From the NCBI GenBank assembly GCA_041746135.1, contig JBGTHQ010000003.1:124001-188000 (forward strand): a stretch of DNA of 64,000 nt, read 5' to 3'. Of this stretch, positions 35,780 to 44,972 are shown piece after piece (within the stretch, counting starts at the first letter, position 1; every line of letters begins with the position of its first letter). A program made the position numbers and the translations under genes. Below the pieces are notes generated by a model. That model had not been told where the DNA came from. It searched no databases and saw nothing but the letters and a program-made list of their open reading frames with translations. The DNA is from Alg239-R122 sp041746135 (GTDB lineage: Bacteria; Pseudomonadota; Alphaproteobacteria; Sphingomonadales; Sphingomonadaceae).

Positions 35780-35861
35780 TTGCAGATTCAAAAAGCGAAG
35801 GTCACAGATCCTAGACTCAAGTCTGTGTGCTTGTCTGTATTTCTCAACAAGGAATACCTGG

Positions 35862-36215
35862 ATGATGCTGCAGTTTCATCATCAAACCAATATCTGCTGC
35901 GCGGAAGGATATAGAGCTGGAGCTTATTTTTTGCGGATCCTCCGAACTTCTCATGTGAAAACTGAGAGCAAGCGGATCGGTTTGATCGCGAAAGCGGAGG
36001 CCGCTTATATTAGTCTAGCCAGCGGTACAACTATTGCGCTTTCACAAAAGCCGCATCTGGTTCGACTGGCACCGCTCAAGTTTCTGGCACCGGACATCGT
36101 TACGGCTATTTTAGAAGGCCGTCAGCCGCCATTGCTCACTGCGCGCAAAATTCTACGAGCCACGAAAATTCCGCTCTGCTGGAAAGAGCAGCGCACGTTT
36201 TTCGGGTTCGAGTAG
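35862..36215 (+). pseudogene. remnant of a site-specific recombinase C-terminus
   Basis: The end of this 117-codon frame contains FLAPDIVTAILEGRQPP and a W-K-EQR terminal motif, which closely matches the C-terminal end of large serine-recombinase-associated proteins (LLAPDIVEAILDGRQP and WxEQR). The preceding 60 residues only loosely follow that family and the catalytic and DNA-binding parts are missing. The sequence is probably the leftover 3' end of a mobile-element recombinase. Short repeats of the type ACAGGGAA at 36503, 36602 and 36625 are also the kind seen downstream of such genes. Confidence 0.55.
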
Positions 36216-37148
36216 CGAATCAGATCATTTGCGACCGGACTATCTGAAACTACCCGAATCGCTTTTTAGGACACATTTGGTCAAGCAGAGAAAATACTCC
36301 GAATCTCCGCATATCTCCGAACTGATATGGGCTCTCGTCCTTACCTCGCAAATCACCCTCCGCAAAAGCCCCGGAACTGCGCGGATTTGCAGGTCATTGT
36401 CTTATTTGTACTGGAGACACCCGGATCGGGGGACTGTGTGGTGCGCAACGCAGTCACTAGCGAACTGGCCTCTCACTTATTTTCCTTGTTATATTGGGAA
36501 AATACAGGGAAAACTTAGTATTTTGAACATTTACGCGTAAAATTCACTGCAACAACCCTCAGATTTGCCTATCTTTTTACCCAAATTCCCAAGGTAGTAT
36601 AACAGGGAATTTTTATCGCGTTACAGGGAAACTTGCTGATGAAGCAGGGACTGTGAGTCTCGGCCATTCCCGAATGTAATTCCAATTACAGAATCGAAAT
36701 GCCTGGCACCTTAATTGGATCTGGTTCCCACTTCTCGGATAATAGGTAAACTCTACTCGATGCCCAGTGTGATTGAGCATCTGATGAACGCGATTCGTCA
36801 TTTTGACGTCGTATCAGCCAGAATTAGACCATTTTGACTGACTCACATGTTACTGCGCATTGGCGCCAGGGTTCGCCGTCATTCACAGAAATACCGATTA
36901 AACCTTGCAATAACAGTAGGATATGGGTAAATACCAACAAAAGAGACTGTGTTTTTTATTCGCGACAATGTCGAACTTTTTGAATAATCATTGTTTAAGC
37001 CTTGCTTTTGATGCTCAAAAAGCTTCTGATTTGGTAATCGTATGAAAAATAAAGTATGTTAAAGACAATATCTTAAAAATAAAGTCGTGGGTTTTATAAC
37101 TTTCACTGTTTTTATCCTCGTTATATCCGCAGCAAAGGCGCAAATCCC
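36216..37148. other. 933-bp AT-rich non-coding stretch after the recombinase remnant
   Basis: No open frame here has a ribosome site or a recognisable product. The frame at 36229-36540 ends in a sequence reminiscent of the non-coding tail of mobile-element recombinases. The last 250 bp before 37149 are very AT-rich and probably hold the promoter of the MarR-GNAT gene. Confidence 0.5.
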
Positions 37149-38102
37149 ATGCAAAAGCCGCAGATTGATGAAGAGAACCGGCTCGCCGAACATTCGCGGC
37201 GGCTCATGCGTTTTTTCACCATGTTTAAAGCCAGGATCGAGCGGGAAAAGCCTTTTGGGAGTTTTTCGAATACGCAGGCATATTGCCTGTTTGCGATTGC
37301 CGAACATGAGCATGGTTATACTCTGGCCCAACTCGCCCAGTACACAGGTATGGAGCGTTCTCAAGTAAGCAATGCTCTGGATTATCTCATGCGGCAAAAT
37401 CTGCTCGATGCCGTACCTAACCCTGCTCACAAGGGTCAGCTTATCTATACAATAAGTCCGGCAAGTTTTGCGGCGGTACAAAAATTATTCGATGATTATG
37501 TTGCGGCAATGGAAGCGGTGTATCGGGATTTTGATCTTGCGGAAAAAAGCATGTTGAATGTCGCTACTGCGGATTGGGATGAAGGTCCCTCAGGAGTATT
37601 GACGACAAAGGCAGAATATACTGAGCTCACCTGTGATCATCTCGGCTGGGTCTTGCATCAAATATTTTATGAACCAAATTGGCCAAAAAACTGGGATAGT
37701 GATTTCCAGAGTTATGGAGCTGACGCGGTTAAAAAATACAATCAGGGAGTTTCGGACGAATATGCCGGTGTACTAGCGCTCCTGGCCGGGAGAGAAGTTG
37801 GCTTAGTTTTGGCAAATTATGAAAGCGAGTTCACCATCGTAAACATTGACCTTGTAATGGTTAAGCCCAATTTTAGAAATCGCGGTATTGCAACCGGGCT
37901 CATCAATGGAGTTGTTAAAAGAGCCAAGGAACTTGGAGCGGTACAGGTCAGAATCAAAGTCCGGCAAACAGATCATAAGCTGGTGAGGGCGGTTGGCCGA
38001 GCGGAGTTCAAAAAATATGGTACTGCTCAGCGCAAAGATTGTTTTGGCACCAGCATAAACTGGGTAGCGTATCGTTATGATTTACCTATGCCCCGGTTCT
38101 AA
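37149..38102 (+). CDS. MarR-type regulator fused to a GNAT acetyltransferase
   Basis: 317 residues. Residues about 1-135 form a MarR winged helix (YTLAQLAQYTGMERSQVSNALDYL, then NLLDAVPNPAHKG as the wing). Residues about 165-310 form a GNAT domain with LVMVKPNFRNRGIATGLI carrying the acetyl-CoA binding R/Q-x-x-G-x-A/G pattern (RNRGIA). Such fusions exist in many bacteria; in characterised ones the acetyltransferase part may act on a small amine or amino acid. The base composition is more AT-rich than the neighbouring genes. Ligand and substrate are unknown. Confidence 0.82.
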   Translation: MQKPQIDEENRLAEHSRRLMRFFTMFKARIEREKPFGSFSNTQAYCLFAIAEHEHGYTLAQLAQYTGMERSQVSNALDYLMRQNLLDAVPNPAHKGQLIYTISPASFAAVQKLFDDYVAAMEAVYRDFDLAEKSMLNVATADWDEGPSGVLTTKAEYTELTCDHLGWVLHQIFYEPNWPKNWDSDFQSYGADAVKKYNQGVSDEYAGVLALLAGREVGLVLANYESEFTIVNIDLVMVKPNFRNRGIATGLINGVVKRAKELGAVQVRIKVRQTDHKLVRAVGRAEFKKYGTAQRKDCFGTSINWVAYRYDLPMPRF

Positions 38103-38258
38103 ACATAGGTCTGCTTTGCATCTGATCCATCAATCTTTCTCAGGCAACTGCTAGGTATAACTGTAGGCATTGCTAAGATATTTGCGATTAAGGATTGCGC
38201 TACCTACGTGTATGCAAGCGGCGATAATCTATGTAGATCGCGTGAATCTTAGTCGGTC

Positions 38259-40151
38259 CTAAGCAACTCGCAACCTAAAGCCTGCGAGCGCCCGCACTGT
38301 ACTCGCACTCGTGGGAGGGCCAAGCAGATAGCCCTGTAACCGATGGCACCCTAATCCGGCCAGAATAGCGCGCTGATCTTCGCTTTCGACCTTTTCTGCT
38401 GTCACTGGCATATCGATGGAGGAGCAGAGCTGTAGGATGCCCTGAACCAGCCGCCTTGCTTCGCGCGACTCGATAATGTTGGCTATTAATTCGCCGTCGA
38501 TTTTGACCCGATCGAACTTGATTTCCTTAAGATATGAAATGGATGCGAAACCCGATCCGAAATCGTCCAAAACAATCTTGATGCCTGCTTTACGAAGTAA
38601 AGCAAGCTGGTCCCGGGCGGCGTCAAAGTCGGATAGCACTGAGGTCTCGGTTACTTCCACTTCAAGGCGTCGAGGATCAAATCCATGACGATGGCATAAT
38701 GACAAGATCATAAGTGTCATGCTTGGACGACAAAGATCTACCCCGCTAAGATTGATCGACAGCCCAACTTGCGCATCCCAGCCAGCTGCCTCTCGAATGG
38801 CGGCATCAAATATTTGCTCCGACAAAACCGCAATGGTCCCCGTCTGTTCGGCGATCGCGATAAATTCTAAAGGCGGAATTTGACCCAGTTGCGGGTGCTC
38901 CCAACGTGATAGGGCCTCGAAACTGACAATCTGATTAGTCATTGCGTCGAAAATTGGCTGATAGACTACTTCGATGCGAGGCGGCGGATTGGTTTCGCGA
39001 AGGGACTGCTCTATCGTCATCCGGCGTCGCAGGCGTATTGCCATAGTCGGCACGGACCACAGCATGCCGCTGCCCCCACCGCGCTTGACTTCGTAAAGAG
39101 CCATGTCTGCTCGCGACATCACCGCTAACGCTGACGTGTCATCGACCAAGTGCTTGGCAAGGCCAATCGATGCGGACATATGCACGTAAGTGTCGGATAC
39201 CGTGAATGGCTTGCTCATTTCATGGACTAGTTTCGTTGCTACAGCAGTCAACGGTACCCCATCTTCGTCGACGAGCATTAGCGCCGCAAATTCATCGCCT
39301 CCCAACCGAGACACCAACTGGCATTCTATACACGCAGTTTGGATACGCTCGGCGGCCTGGATAAGAACAGAGTCGCCTGCAGCGTGTCCGAATGTGTCAT
39401 TAATTGCTTTAAAACCATCGAGATCGATTACTGCCACGGCAGCCATCATGCCTTTGTCAGCCGCCTCTTCGATATTACGTTCCAATCGTTCGGTAAACGC
39501 CCGCCGGTTAGGCAAACCGGTGAGGGGGTCGGTATAGGCCAGCGCTTTAACTTGCGAGTGAGACTTAACGCTCTCGATAAGGTTGGCGTTCTGGTGCACC
39601 ACAAGGCGCAAAATTAGCGGGAAGACTAAGAGCAGGCTGACACCTGCAGCTATTTCCATTCGCTCGCCAGCGGTCAGCAGCGCGACGGTAACTGGGGTAA
39701 CTGCTAGACATACTGTCGCGAAGGCAGCGCGAGGCAGGCTGCCCAAACAGTAAGTGCAAGCGATAGCCCCAAACGCAATGAACAGCGGCACGAACGGCTT
39801 GTCGTCCACTTCTGCCTGTAGCAACGCAACACCCCAGACACCTAATCCCAAACTGACGATGCTGGCAACAAGGGTGGTTGAAAGGAGATATCGAGCAATG
39901 TGCGATTTGTCGGGGGACGTGCGCTTTCGAGCCAGCCAGATGGCCATTCGCACCAAGATGAGTACCGTGAATAATCCCGGAACGCCAAGTGACATAGCTA
40001 CCGGCACCGACCCGTAGACCGAGTAACATAAGATCCCGGTATTGATGAGCAACACTACATACATCGTCGGTATCTGCGTGCGAAGGATACGAAATTGCTC
40101 TGCCTGCAGATCGTCCCTAAGGTTGTGGGGTAGTTCACGCATAAATTTCAT
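38259..40151 (-). CDS. membrane GGDEF-EAL cyclic-di-GMP enzyme
   Basis: 630 residues. Five or six hydrophobic segments occupy residues 28-185. A GGDEF domain follows (about 200-365) with intact RLGGDEF at 282-288, and an EAL domain (about 375-625) with FEALSRW at 411-417, the DDFGSG metal motif at 529-534, KIDGELI and QGYLLGPP. The AE-x-VE motif reads AEKVES. No RxxD inhibitory site precedes GGDEF. Both the diguanylate cyclase and phosphodiesterase motifs look competent, so the net activity cannot be told. It is monocistronic. Confidence 0.93.
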   Translation of the reverse strand: MKFMRELPHNLRDDLQAEQFRILRTQIPTMYVVLLINTGILCYSVYGSVPVAMSLGVPGLFTVLILVRMAIWLARKRTSPDKSHIARYLLSTTLVASIVSLGLGVWGVALLQAEVDDKPFVPLFIAFGAIACTYCLGSLPRAAFATVCLAVTPVTVALLTAGERMEIAAGVSLLLVFPLILRLVVHQNANLIESVKSHSQVKALAYTDPLTGLPNRRAFTERLERNIEEAADKGMMAAVAVIDLDGFKAINDTFGHAAGDSVLIQAAERIQTACIECQLVSRLGGDEFAALMLVDEDGVPLTAVATKLVHEMSKPFTVSDTYVHMSASIGLAKHLVDDTSALAVMSRADMALYEVKRGGGSGMLWSVPTMAIRLRRRMTIEQSLRETNPPPRIEVVYQPIFDAMTNQIVSFEALSRWEHPQLGQIPPLEFIAIAEQTGTIAVLSEQIFDAAIREAAGWDAQVGLSINLSGVDLCRPSMTLMILSLCHRHGFDPRRLEVEVTETSVLSDFDAARDQLALLRKAGIKIVLDDFGSGFASISYLKEIKFDRVKIDGELIANIIESREARRLVQGILQLCSSIDMPVTAEKVESEDQRAILAGLGCHRLQGYLLGPPTSASTVRALAGFRLRVA

Positions 40152-40271
40152 CGGCTGCCTCCACTGATCATTTTTTTATCAGTAGATGCGCGTGGTTAAT
40201 AAATTATTGTTTTGACCTCATGTGCTACGACATGGTGTGTGGTTATAAATCCTGCTTCACGCTGAGCCAAA

Positions 40272-40538
40272 TTAAAGTTTCGGATCGATTTCCGCATCGT
40301 CTATTCGATCCATGACTTTGTTCATTAGCGAATCTGCACCGGCGTCACTGATAATGCGACCCAGTTCAATGGCAACTTCGGGAACCATTCTAACCACGTT
40401 ACCGTCATAGCTTTCAACAAAGACATGGCCATCCTCCACCCAGACATCTCGTGGCTTCCCGTAAGCTTCGGCTTTCGCCGCTCGCTCGGACAAAACGACT
40501 GTTGTGGAGGTGGAAGATGTTTTATCGGAAGTTTTCAA
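40272..40538 (-). CDS. small conserved protein, unknown
   Basis: 88 residues if the TTG at 40538 is the start; GAGGAG lies seven bases upstream of it, whereas the earlier TTG at 40553 overlaps that site. A central DVWVEDGHVFVESYDGNVVR section looks like a short beta hairpin and the end is helical. No membrane segment or known domain. Function unknown. Confidence 0.6.
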   Translation of the reverse strand: MKTSDKTSSTSTTVVLSERAAKAEAYGKPRDVWVEDGHVFVESYDGNVVRMVPEVAIELGRIISDAGADSLMNKVMDRIDDAEIDPKL

Positions 40539-40772
40539 AATTTCGCTCCTCAAAAATCTATTTCAACGCTGAAAAGCCTGCTGAGGCACACGGGCGCAGA
40601 ATGCATACATGGATAGATTTGCATAGATACTGCCAATCAGATTCTCACATTTACTCTTGATGCAAATTAGTATTAAACTATACCAATCATGGTTTCAATG
40701 GCTTGCACTCGTAACTATCGGCAATAATAGATCGTCCGAGAACAGTGGATAATTATTGTCTCCCGTCAGCAT

Positions 40773-41237
40773 TCAATAGACAGATTGGCTGCATAGAATA
40801 TCCATAGGGTCGCATGTGAACTGATCTAGCAGAAGCTTTGCGCGCGTTTCATGGATTGTAAGTGCTTCACAGAAGACCTTTATCAGTTCTGCCGGCTCGA
40901 CTGAGACAGCAAAACGTCCGATTGCATGGTCATCCGGTAGCGTTGAATCCCCGAGGTCTTCCCGGATAATCCGAGACAAATCCTCGAGTTCCCACCAAGC
41001 CGAATTCAGTTCGCGACAATTTATTTTATTGTCGCAGAATGCTGGGAGCGGCTCGACCAAAAATTGGCCAGTGTGTAGACGCTCGAGCATATCTCGCTCG
41101 CTGACATGCATGCGCTGTTCGGGGATGTAGCCCTTTGCATTCCCTACAATGAACCGGCGACGACCGTTTGCGCGTTTCCCAAGCTTTGTAACCGTCCGGA
41201 CGTTGACCGGAGTTATGGTGAAGCCAATGCGGAACAC
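40773..41237 (-). CDS. unknown ORF, possibly the 3' part of a broken gene
   Basis: 154 codons from a GTG at 41237 with no clear ribosome site; its upstream frame closes at a TGA nine bases before. It overlaps the preceding ORF (41664-41026) by 212 bp in another frame. The product has RRFIVGNAKGYIPEQRMHVSERD written here in part as GNAKGYIPEQ and ERLHTGQFLVEPL. I recognise no domain. The overlap is too long for two normal genes, so one frameshifted gene of about 290 codons (41664 to 40773) is likely. Confidence 0.45.
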   Translation of the reverse strand: MFRIGFTITPVNVRTVTKLGKRANGRRRFIVGNAKGYIPEQRMHVSERDMLERLHTGQFLVEPLPAFCDNKINCRELNSAWWELEDLSRIIREDLGDSTLPDDHAIGRFAVSVEPAELIKVFCEALTIHETRAKLLLDQFTCDPMDILCSQSVY

Positions 41238-41664
41238 TGTCGATCAGCGCAGGGGTCGCATCATCTGCTGTCATTTGCTGACCATGGGAATTCTCATAGA
41301 GGTGCTGGCCCATTTGCTCGAAATGCACTGGCTCCGCCTTCTTACCGCTTTTAAGGGACCTGTTGACCTTCTTGACCATCGTAATGTGGTGTTGATTGGA
41401 CAGTGCGGCAAGCAAACGAGTGGCACGCGATCGCGTGAGACCGCCGAGTAGACGACCTTCCATGAACTTGCAAATGCTCTGAATCTCACGGCCAAAGTGG
41501 ACTGCTGAGACCGCAAGCTGGAAGTCCCTGGGGGTCGTTTCGTCGAGCCCCTCAAGTGCTTCCTTCCACGCATCTTCGTTGAACGCCGTGTTGGTTGGGT
41601 GCGGCAGTGCGCGCGCTTTTAACCGTCGAAGTAACTCGCTATCTGCAACGTCTTCCCAATCCAT
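41026..41664 (-). CDS. unknown ORF downstream of the ART-like gene, possibly frameshifted
   Basis: 212 codons from the ATG at 41664, 48 bp after the ART-like gene. The first 130 residues look like normal coding sequence (MDWEDVADSELLRRL, then GRLLGGLTRSRATRLLAAL), helical and charged. The last 70 are rich in Arg, His and Trp and look out of frame, which fits a frameshift near 41230 into the next ORF. No domain recognised. It may be the third gene of the toxin-like operon upstream. Confidence 0.5.
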   Translation of the reverse strand: MDWEDVADSELLRRLKARALPHPTNTAFNEDAWKEALEGLDETTPRDFQLAVSAVHFGREIQSICKFMEGRLLGGLTRSRATRLLAALSNQHHITMVKKVNRSLKSGKKAEPVHFEQMGQHLYENSHGQQMTADDATPALIDSVPHWLHHNSGQRPDGYKAWETRKRSSPVHCRECKGLHPRTAHACQRARYARASTHWPIFGRAAPSILRQ

Positions 41665-41712
41665 ATTCTGCTCGAGCTAGGATTTCCGATCGGCGCAGTC
41701 CGATGGATGGAG

Positions 41713-42276
41713 TTAAACTCGGAACACACCCTTCACACATTTCGGATCGCGAACGCAGATCTGAATATGCGTTTTCTCGTAAAAACCTGCTGTTTCATAG
41801 ACCGGCGCGCCTTCAAAAAAGATGCCGCGGACTGACTGTATCGGGGGATCCCAATCACCTTCCCGGATTGCATGCAGGAGATTAATTACCGCACAGTCGA
41901 GGTTCCGTCTCAATCCATCCTCGTCATTGTCGGGGATATCAGCTTCTGCGATCTCAGAAATTCGCAGAAGTTCAGCATGAGCCCTTCGCACCTGATCAAT
42001 CGAACCCTTGGTTGACAAATCAAGGCAAAGACCAAGATCAATGATGGCTCCGACGACCGCTGGATTTTCGATCGAACTGCGGTTGCTGTCAGCGAGTTCT
42101 TTGGCAAAATCGAGTCCGCGCTCGGGGTTCTTTTCCCAGAAGTAGATCCCGCTACCCAGCCAATCATACTCGTTTTGGCTTGGTTGAAACGGTTCGCCTG
42201 ATAAGAGCTTTTCAGCAACCTTCTGGTCGCAGCCATGATACCCAAGGATAAAGGTAGTGTTGAGCCGATCGGCCAT
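41713..42276 (-). CDS. ADP-ribosyltransferase-like protein, toxin candidate
   Basis: 187 residues. The N-terminal GYHGCDQKVAEKLL gives a histidine in the position of the first ART motif, and DWLGSGIYFWEKNPERGLDFA gives the tyrosine of the second motif, resembling PARP/DUF3990-like folds. The end, HIQICVRDPKCVKG, provides a last strand common to a family of uncharacterised toxin-like proteins; a clear catalytic glutamate is not obvious. It follows a small basic gene by 9 bp, an arrangement like a toxin-antitoxin pair. The assignment to the fold is by motif only. Confidence 0.55.
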   Translation of the reverse strand: MADRLNTTFILGYHGCDQKVAEKLLSGEPFQPSQNEYDWLGSGIYFWEKNPERGLDFAKELADSNRSSIENPAVVGAIIDLGLCLDLSTKGSIDQVRRAHAELLRISEIAEADIPDNDEDGLRRNLDCAVINLLHAIREGDWDPPIQSVRGIFFEGAPVYETAGFYEKTHIQICVRDPKCVKGVFRV

Positions 42277-42285
42277 TCGACAGGT

Positions 42286-42501
42286 TTACGCGGACCGCTT
42301 TTGTGTCTGGTAGTTTTTCGTGAGCTTTCCCCGGCTCGTAGTTATACCAATTTGTTTTAGAACCGCGCGCGCTGACTCTTTCGATGTCGTGTGCTTTGCT
42401 GAAAACGCTTTTGCATCCTTTGCAAACTTCGTCGCAGCTTCGCGCGACGATGGATCTCCTGTGGATGCAGCGAAGCGTCCATTTGATGCTTTTTTTACCA
42501 T
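42286..42501 (-). CDS. small basic protein, antitoxin-like partner of the ART candidate
   Basis: 71 residues if it starts at the ATG at 42501 (MVKKASNGRF); an upstream extension to 42594 is open but less likely. The middle KFAKDAKAFSAKHTTSKESA and the end LKQIGITTSRGKLTKNY resemble short proteins that precede toxin genes (an S/A-x-A-L-x-x-x-GI-T-x-x-G-x-L ending). It is 9 bp upstream of the ART-like gene. An antitoxin role is inferred from position and size. Confidence 0.5.
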   Translation of the reverse strand: MVKKASNGRFAASTGDPSSREAATKFAKDAKAFSAKHTTSKESARAVLKQIGITTSRGKLTKNYQTQKRSA

Positions 42502-42714
42502 GCTTTTAATGTAGCATTCGATGCCTGTAATGCAAACGATAATGTGCTGGTAATTGATGTTGACGTCGCATACTTCCTTGTAATGTTCGATCAAAATCTA
42601 CCCGCAAAAAAGTGAGCCGGTTTGTTGTGACGAAGGGTCCCGCGTAAGACTTTCAGGAATTGTTGCTCCAGAGATGGATGTTTGCTGCGGTGTTGAGCAT
42701 CTTTGCCCTAGAGA

Positions 42715-43173
42715 ATGTGTACAGCCAATGTTAAAAGCCTGTTCTGGATGGTTCAAAAAGTGCTGCCGAGCATGATCGAGCGCGGAAAAGGCTCCATTCT
42801 TGCCACCGGAAGCCTTTCCAGCCAGCGCGGTATGCCAATGGGGCTTGGCTATGTCGTTTCAAAACATGCGATCTTGGGTCTTATACGCACTATCGAATCG
42901 GAAACCGCCAGAAATAATGTTCGCGCGAATTGCCTCTTACCGGGGCTCATACGGACGCCGCTTCTTGAGACATCCGCTTCCAAATTCTGTGATGGCGACA
43001 TCGAAGCGGGAATGGAGGTTTTTACGCGCATGGTGCCCCAGGGACGACTCGGCAAACCTGAGGAAATTGCAGAGATCGCAGCTTTTCTAATGTCAGACGC
43101 GTCCTCCTACATTAACGGTCAGACGTTTGTTGCCGATGGCGGTATATTATCCACTATCGGAAATATCGGATAA
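42715..43173 (+). pseudogene. 5'-truncated short-chain dehydrogenase
   Basis: 152 codons that begin in the middle of an SDR fold: TANVKSLFWMVQKVLPSM corresponds to the NxxG helix after the NNAG motif, followed by the catalytic LSSQRG and YVVSKHAI (Tyr-x-x-x-Lys), the CLLPGLIRTPL segment and the terminal INGQTFVADGG. The N-terminal half with the cofactor-binding glycine motif is missing, and an in-frame TAG lies two codons upstream. It cannot bind NAD(P) and is probably a relic. Confidence 0.8.
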
Positions 43174-43184
43174 CCAAATCGCAA

Positions 43185-43964
43185 TTATGCAGATAGCCTA
43201 CCGTGGCCATTAGCCTGCCAGTAAGCGACAATTTCATTGTCCTTTTGAAGTCTTTCTACGACATGGGCAACGCACTGGACTTTGTTGGTGCACGACATTT
43301 TCGTGATGCCATTTGCGATATGCGCGCCGACCGTTCTCTCTGTAATATCTAGTATCTTGCTCGTTTCCAAGCAGTTTTTCCTTTAGCGGCCAGAGCAGCA
43401 CCTCTTTTTCACGCTGCGAAAGGCGATCATACAAATCATAATCGTCGCAAGCTAACTGGATTCGCGCAAATGCGTCGAGAAGCGAATTTGTTATCAGCGA
43501 AACAAATGGGAAGATTTCATCAACCGTATCCCAGCAATCGGGCGAATGAAAATTGAGAAATCCCTAAAAATAGGGAGATGACAAAGGTAATGTGATACCA
43601 TGCATAATGCCGAAATCGGCCGCATCGTTTTCTAGCCGCTTGTCACTCTCTTCTGCGCGCCAAGCTCCAGTCAAATCACGCGTATAAGCCGGAGCGGATT
43701 TCTTACGGGCATATACTGCCACCGGATCAGATTTTCCCATTTTCTCTTGCGAATAATGCTCAAGCCATTCCGGCGGGAGATTACCGATAGCCGTAGTAAG
43801 AAGACGGGACGGAGAGTTTTTAAGAACCAGCCGAGCATGAAAAAACGGAAACCCAATCCGCTCGTCACTTGCTGCAAAGAGCAACATACATCCTCTTTCG
43901 AACTGTCGATGGACAATTTGGCAACAGTAATGTGAAGTAATTCGACCAGCCTTTTATTAAACAT
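43185..43964 (-). pseudogene. LuxR-type quorum-sensing regulator, multiply broken
   Basis: Pieces of one LuxR protein lie in different frames on the minus strand. The N-terminus MFNKRLVELLHITVAKL starts at 43964; the frame changes near 43880 into the autoinducer-binding domain (PPEWLEHYSQEKMGKSDPV, WRAEESDKRL). An in-frame TAG near 43563 interrupts it, the sequence continues to the HTH start DRLSQREKEVLLW, and a second frameshift near 43370 leads to SKILDITERTVGAHIANGI and the end. At least three lesions make it non-functional. No luxI is in the window. Confidence 0.8.
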
Positions 43965-44190
43965 ATTGAATTCCAGAAAACATGGGGTTTGACTGAAACG
44001 ACCCGAATTATATACCCCAAACTAGTATTGTAATCTAGTTTAAGAGCCTAATCCGGAACCAAGTTGAGTGATATCAGCAGGTTAGCTTGACAGCTCAGGG
44101 GGGTTGTGCAACAAACTTCCGGAGATCAGTGATGTGGACCGACACCGCCCGCGCGCACCATGCGCGCAATGGGCTGGCCTTGCCAAGGCT

Positions 44191-44210
44191 CTCCCGAGCT
44201 TGTCGAAGGG
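44191..44210 (+). repeat. sphingomonad intergenic repeat unit
   Basis: CTCCCGAGCTTGTCGAAGGG, a unit I recognise as a recurrent dispersed element of sphingomonad genomes. It sits directly before the IS5-type fragment. Confidence 0.5.
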
Positions 44211-44214
44211 CGAT

Positions 44215-44399
44215 TTGACCAAAGCGGGATGGGCGGTGCTCGAACCGTTTTTCCTCCGCCGGCCATCACGGGGTGTCCGCGCAAAAGGCCGATCCGGCGG
44301 GGTGTTGAAGTGATTCACTAACTGCTGCGCGGCGGGTTGCCGTGGCGGATGTTGCCGGCCTGCTTCCCGCCCGTGTGGACGGTGCAGCGCTGGTTTTAG
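44215..44399 (+). mobile_element. IS5-family transposase fragment (5' end only)
   Basis: The frame from 44215 gives LTKAGWAVLEPFF and the typical N-terminus of IS5-type transposases; after a frameshift near 44313 another frame gives LLRGGLPWRMLPACFPP then VWTVQRWF and a stop at 44399. This matches the conserved start of these DDE transposases. The catalytic part and terminal repeats are missing. It overlaps, in the opposite direction, the tail of the ImmA/IrrE-like ORF. Confidence 0.75.
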
Positions 44400-44404
44400 C
44401 CGCT

Positions 44405-44972
44405 CACCATTGCGGATATTAAGCCAGGGAAAATCTTCATTCCGATACGAACGCTCGAGATAGCCATTGTGTGCGATAATTACAGCAACCGGTTCTCGGT
44501 GGGCATCAACCCAAGCGCGAGCCATGGCTTCTTTACTGACCCCGAAATCCCCGGCCATGGCGACAAGGCTTTCGAGACTGGAATTGGATCGGCCAATCGC
44601 TCGGCGAACCCGCTTTGGCGGCATGAGTAATTGTGCGGCAAATCGGTTGGCTTCAGCCTCAATGCGCCGATGTCGGTTTTGGCCCTTCAAATCCAGCACG
44701 TGAAAATCACTGAGCGAGCATTCGAACGGATGGTTCGGATGGGGCTTGTGACTTGGAATGAGTAAATGACCGAGTTCATGTCCGATGGAAAATCGGCGCC
44801 TTTCAGGGGCTCGCCCTTTGGCTAAGCGCTTAGTCTGAGGGATCATCTGACGGGTCATAGGCTTATTCGGCAGGACTATTGTGCCGATGCGCACACATGG
44901 CCATGAGTATGTAAATGTCCCTATTGAGCTGCCGAACGTGCAGCAAAATGAACACCGATGAGGCGAGGACAA
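44405..44972 (-). pseudogene. truncated ImmA/IrrE-type metallopeptidase
   Basis: The zinc motif HELGH is in RRFSIGHELGHLLIPSH, with the third ligand region EAEANRFAAQLLMP downstream, as in DUF955/ImmA-IrrE peptidases, which cleave repressor partners. Sequence similarity holds from about 44830 to 44405, ending in EDFPWLNIRNGERL. After that the open frame runs on for about 100 codons into antisense IS5-derived DNA. The first 50 codons also look non-native, so both ends are lost. No partner repressor gene is adjacent. Activity is unlikely. Confidence 0.65.
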
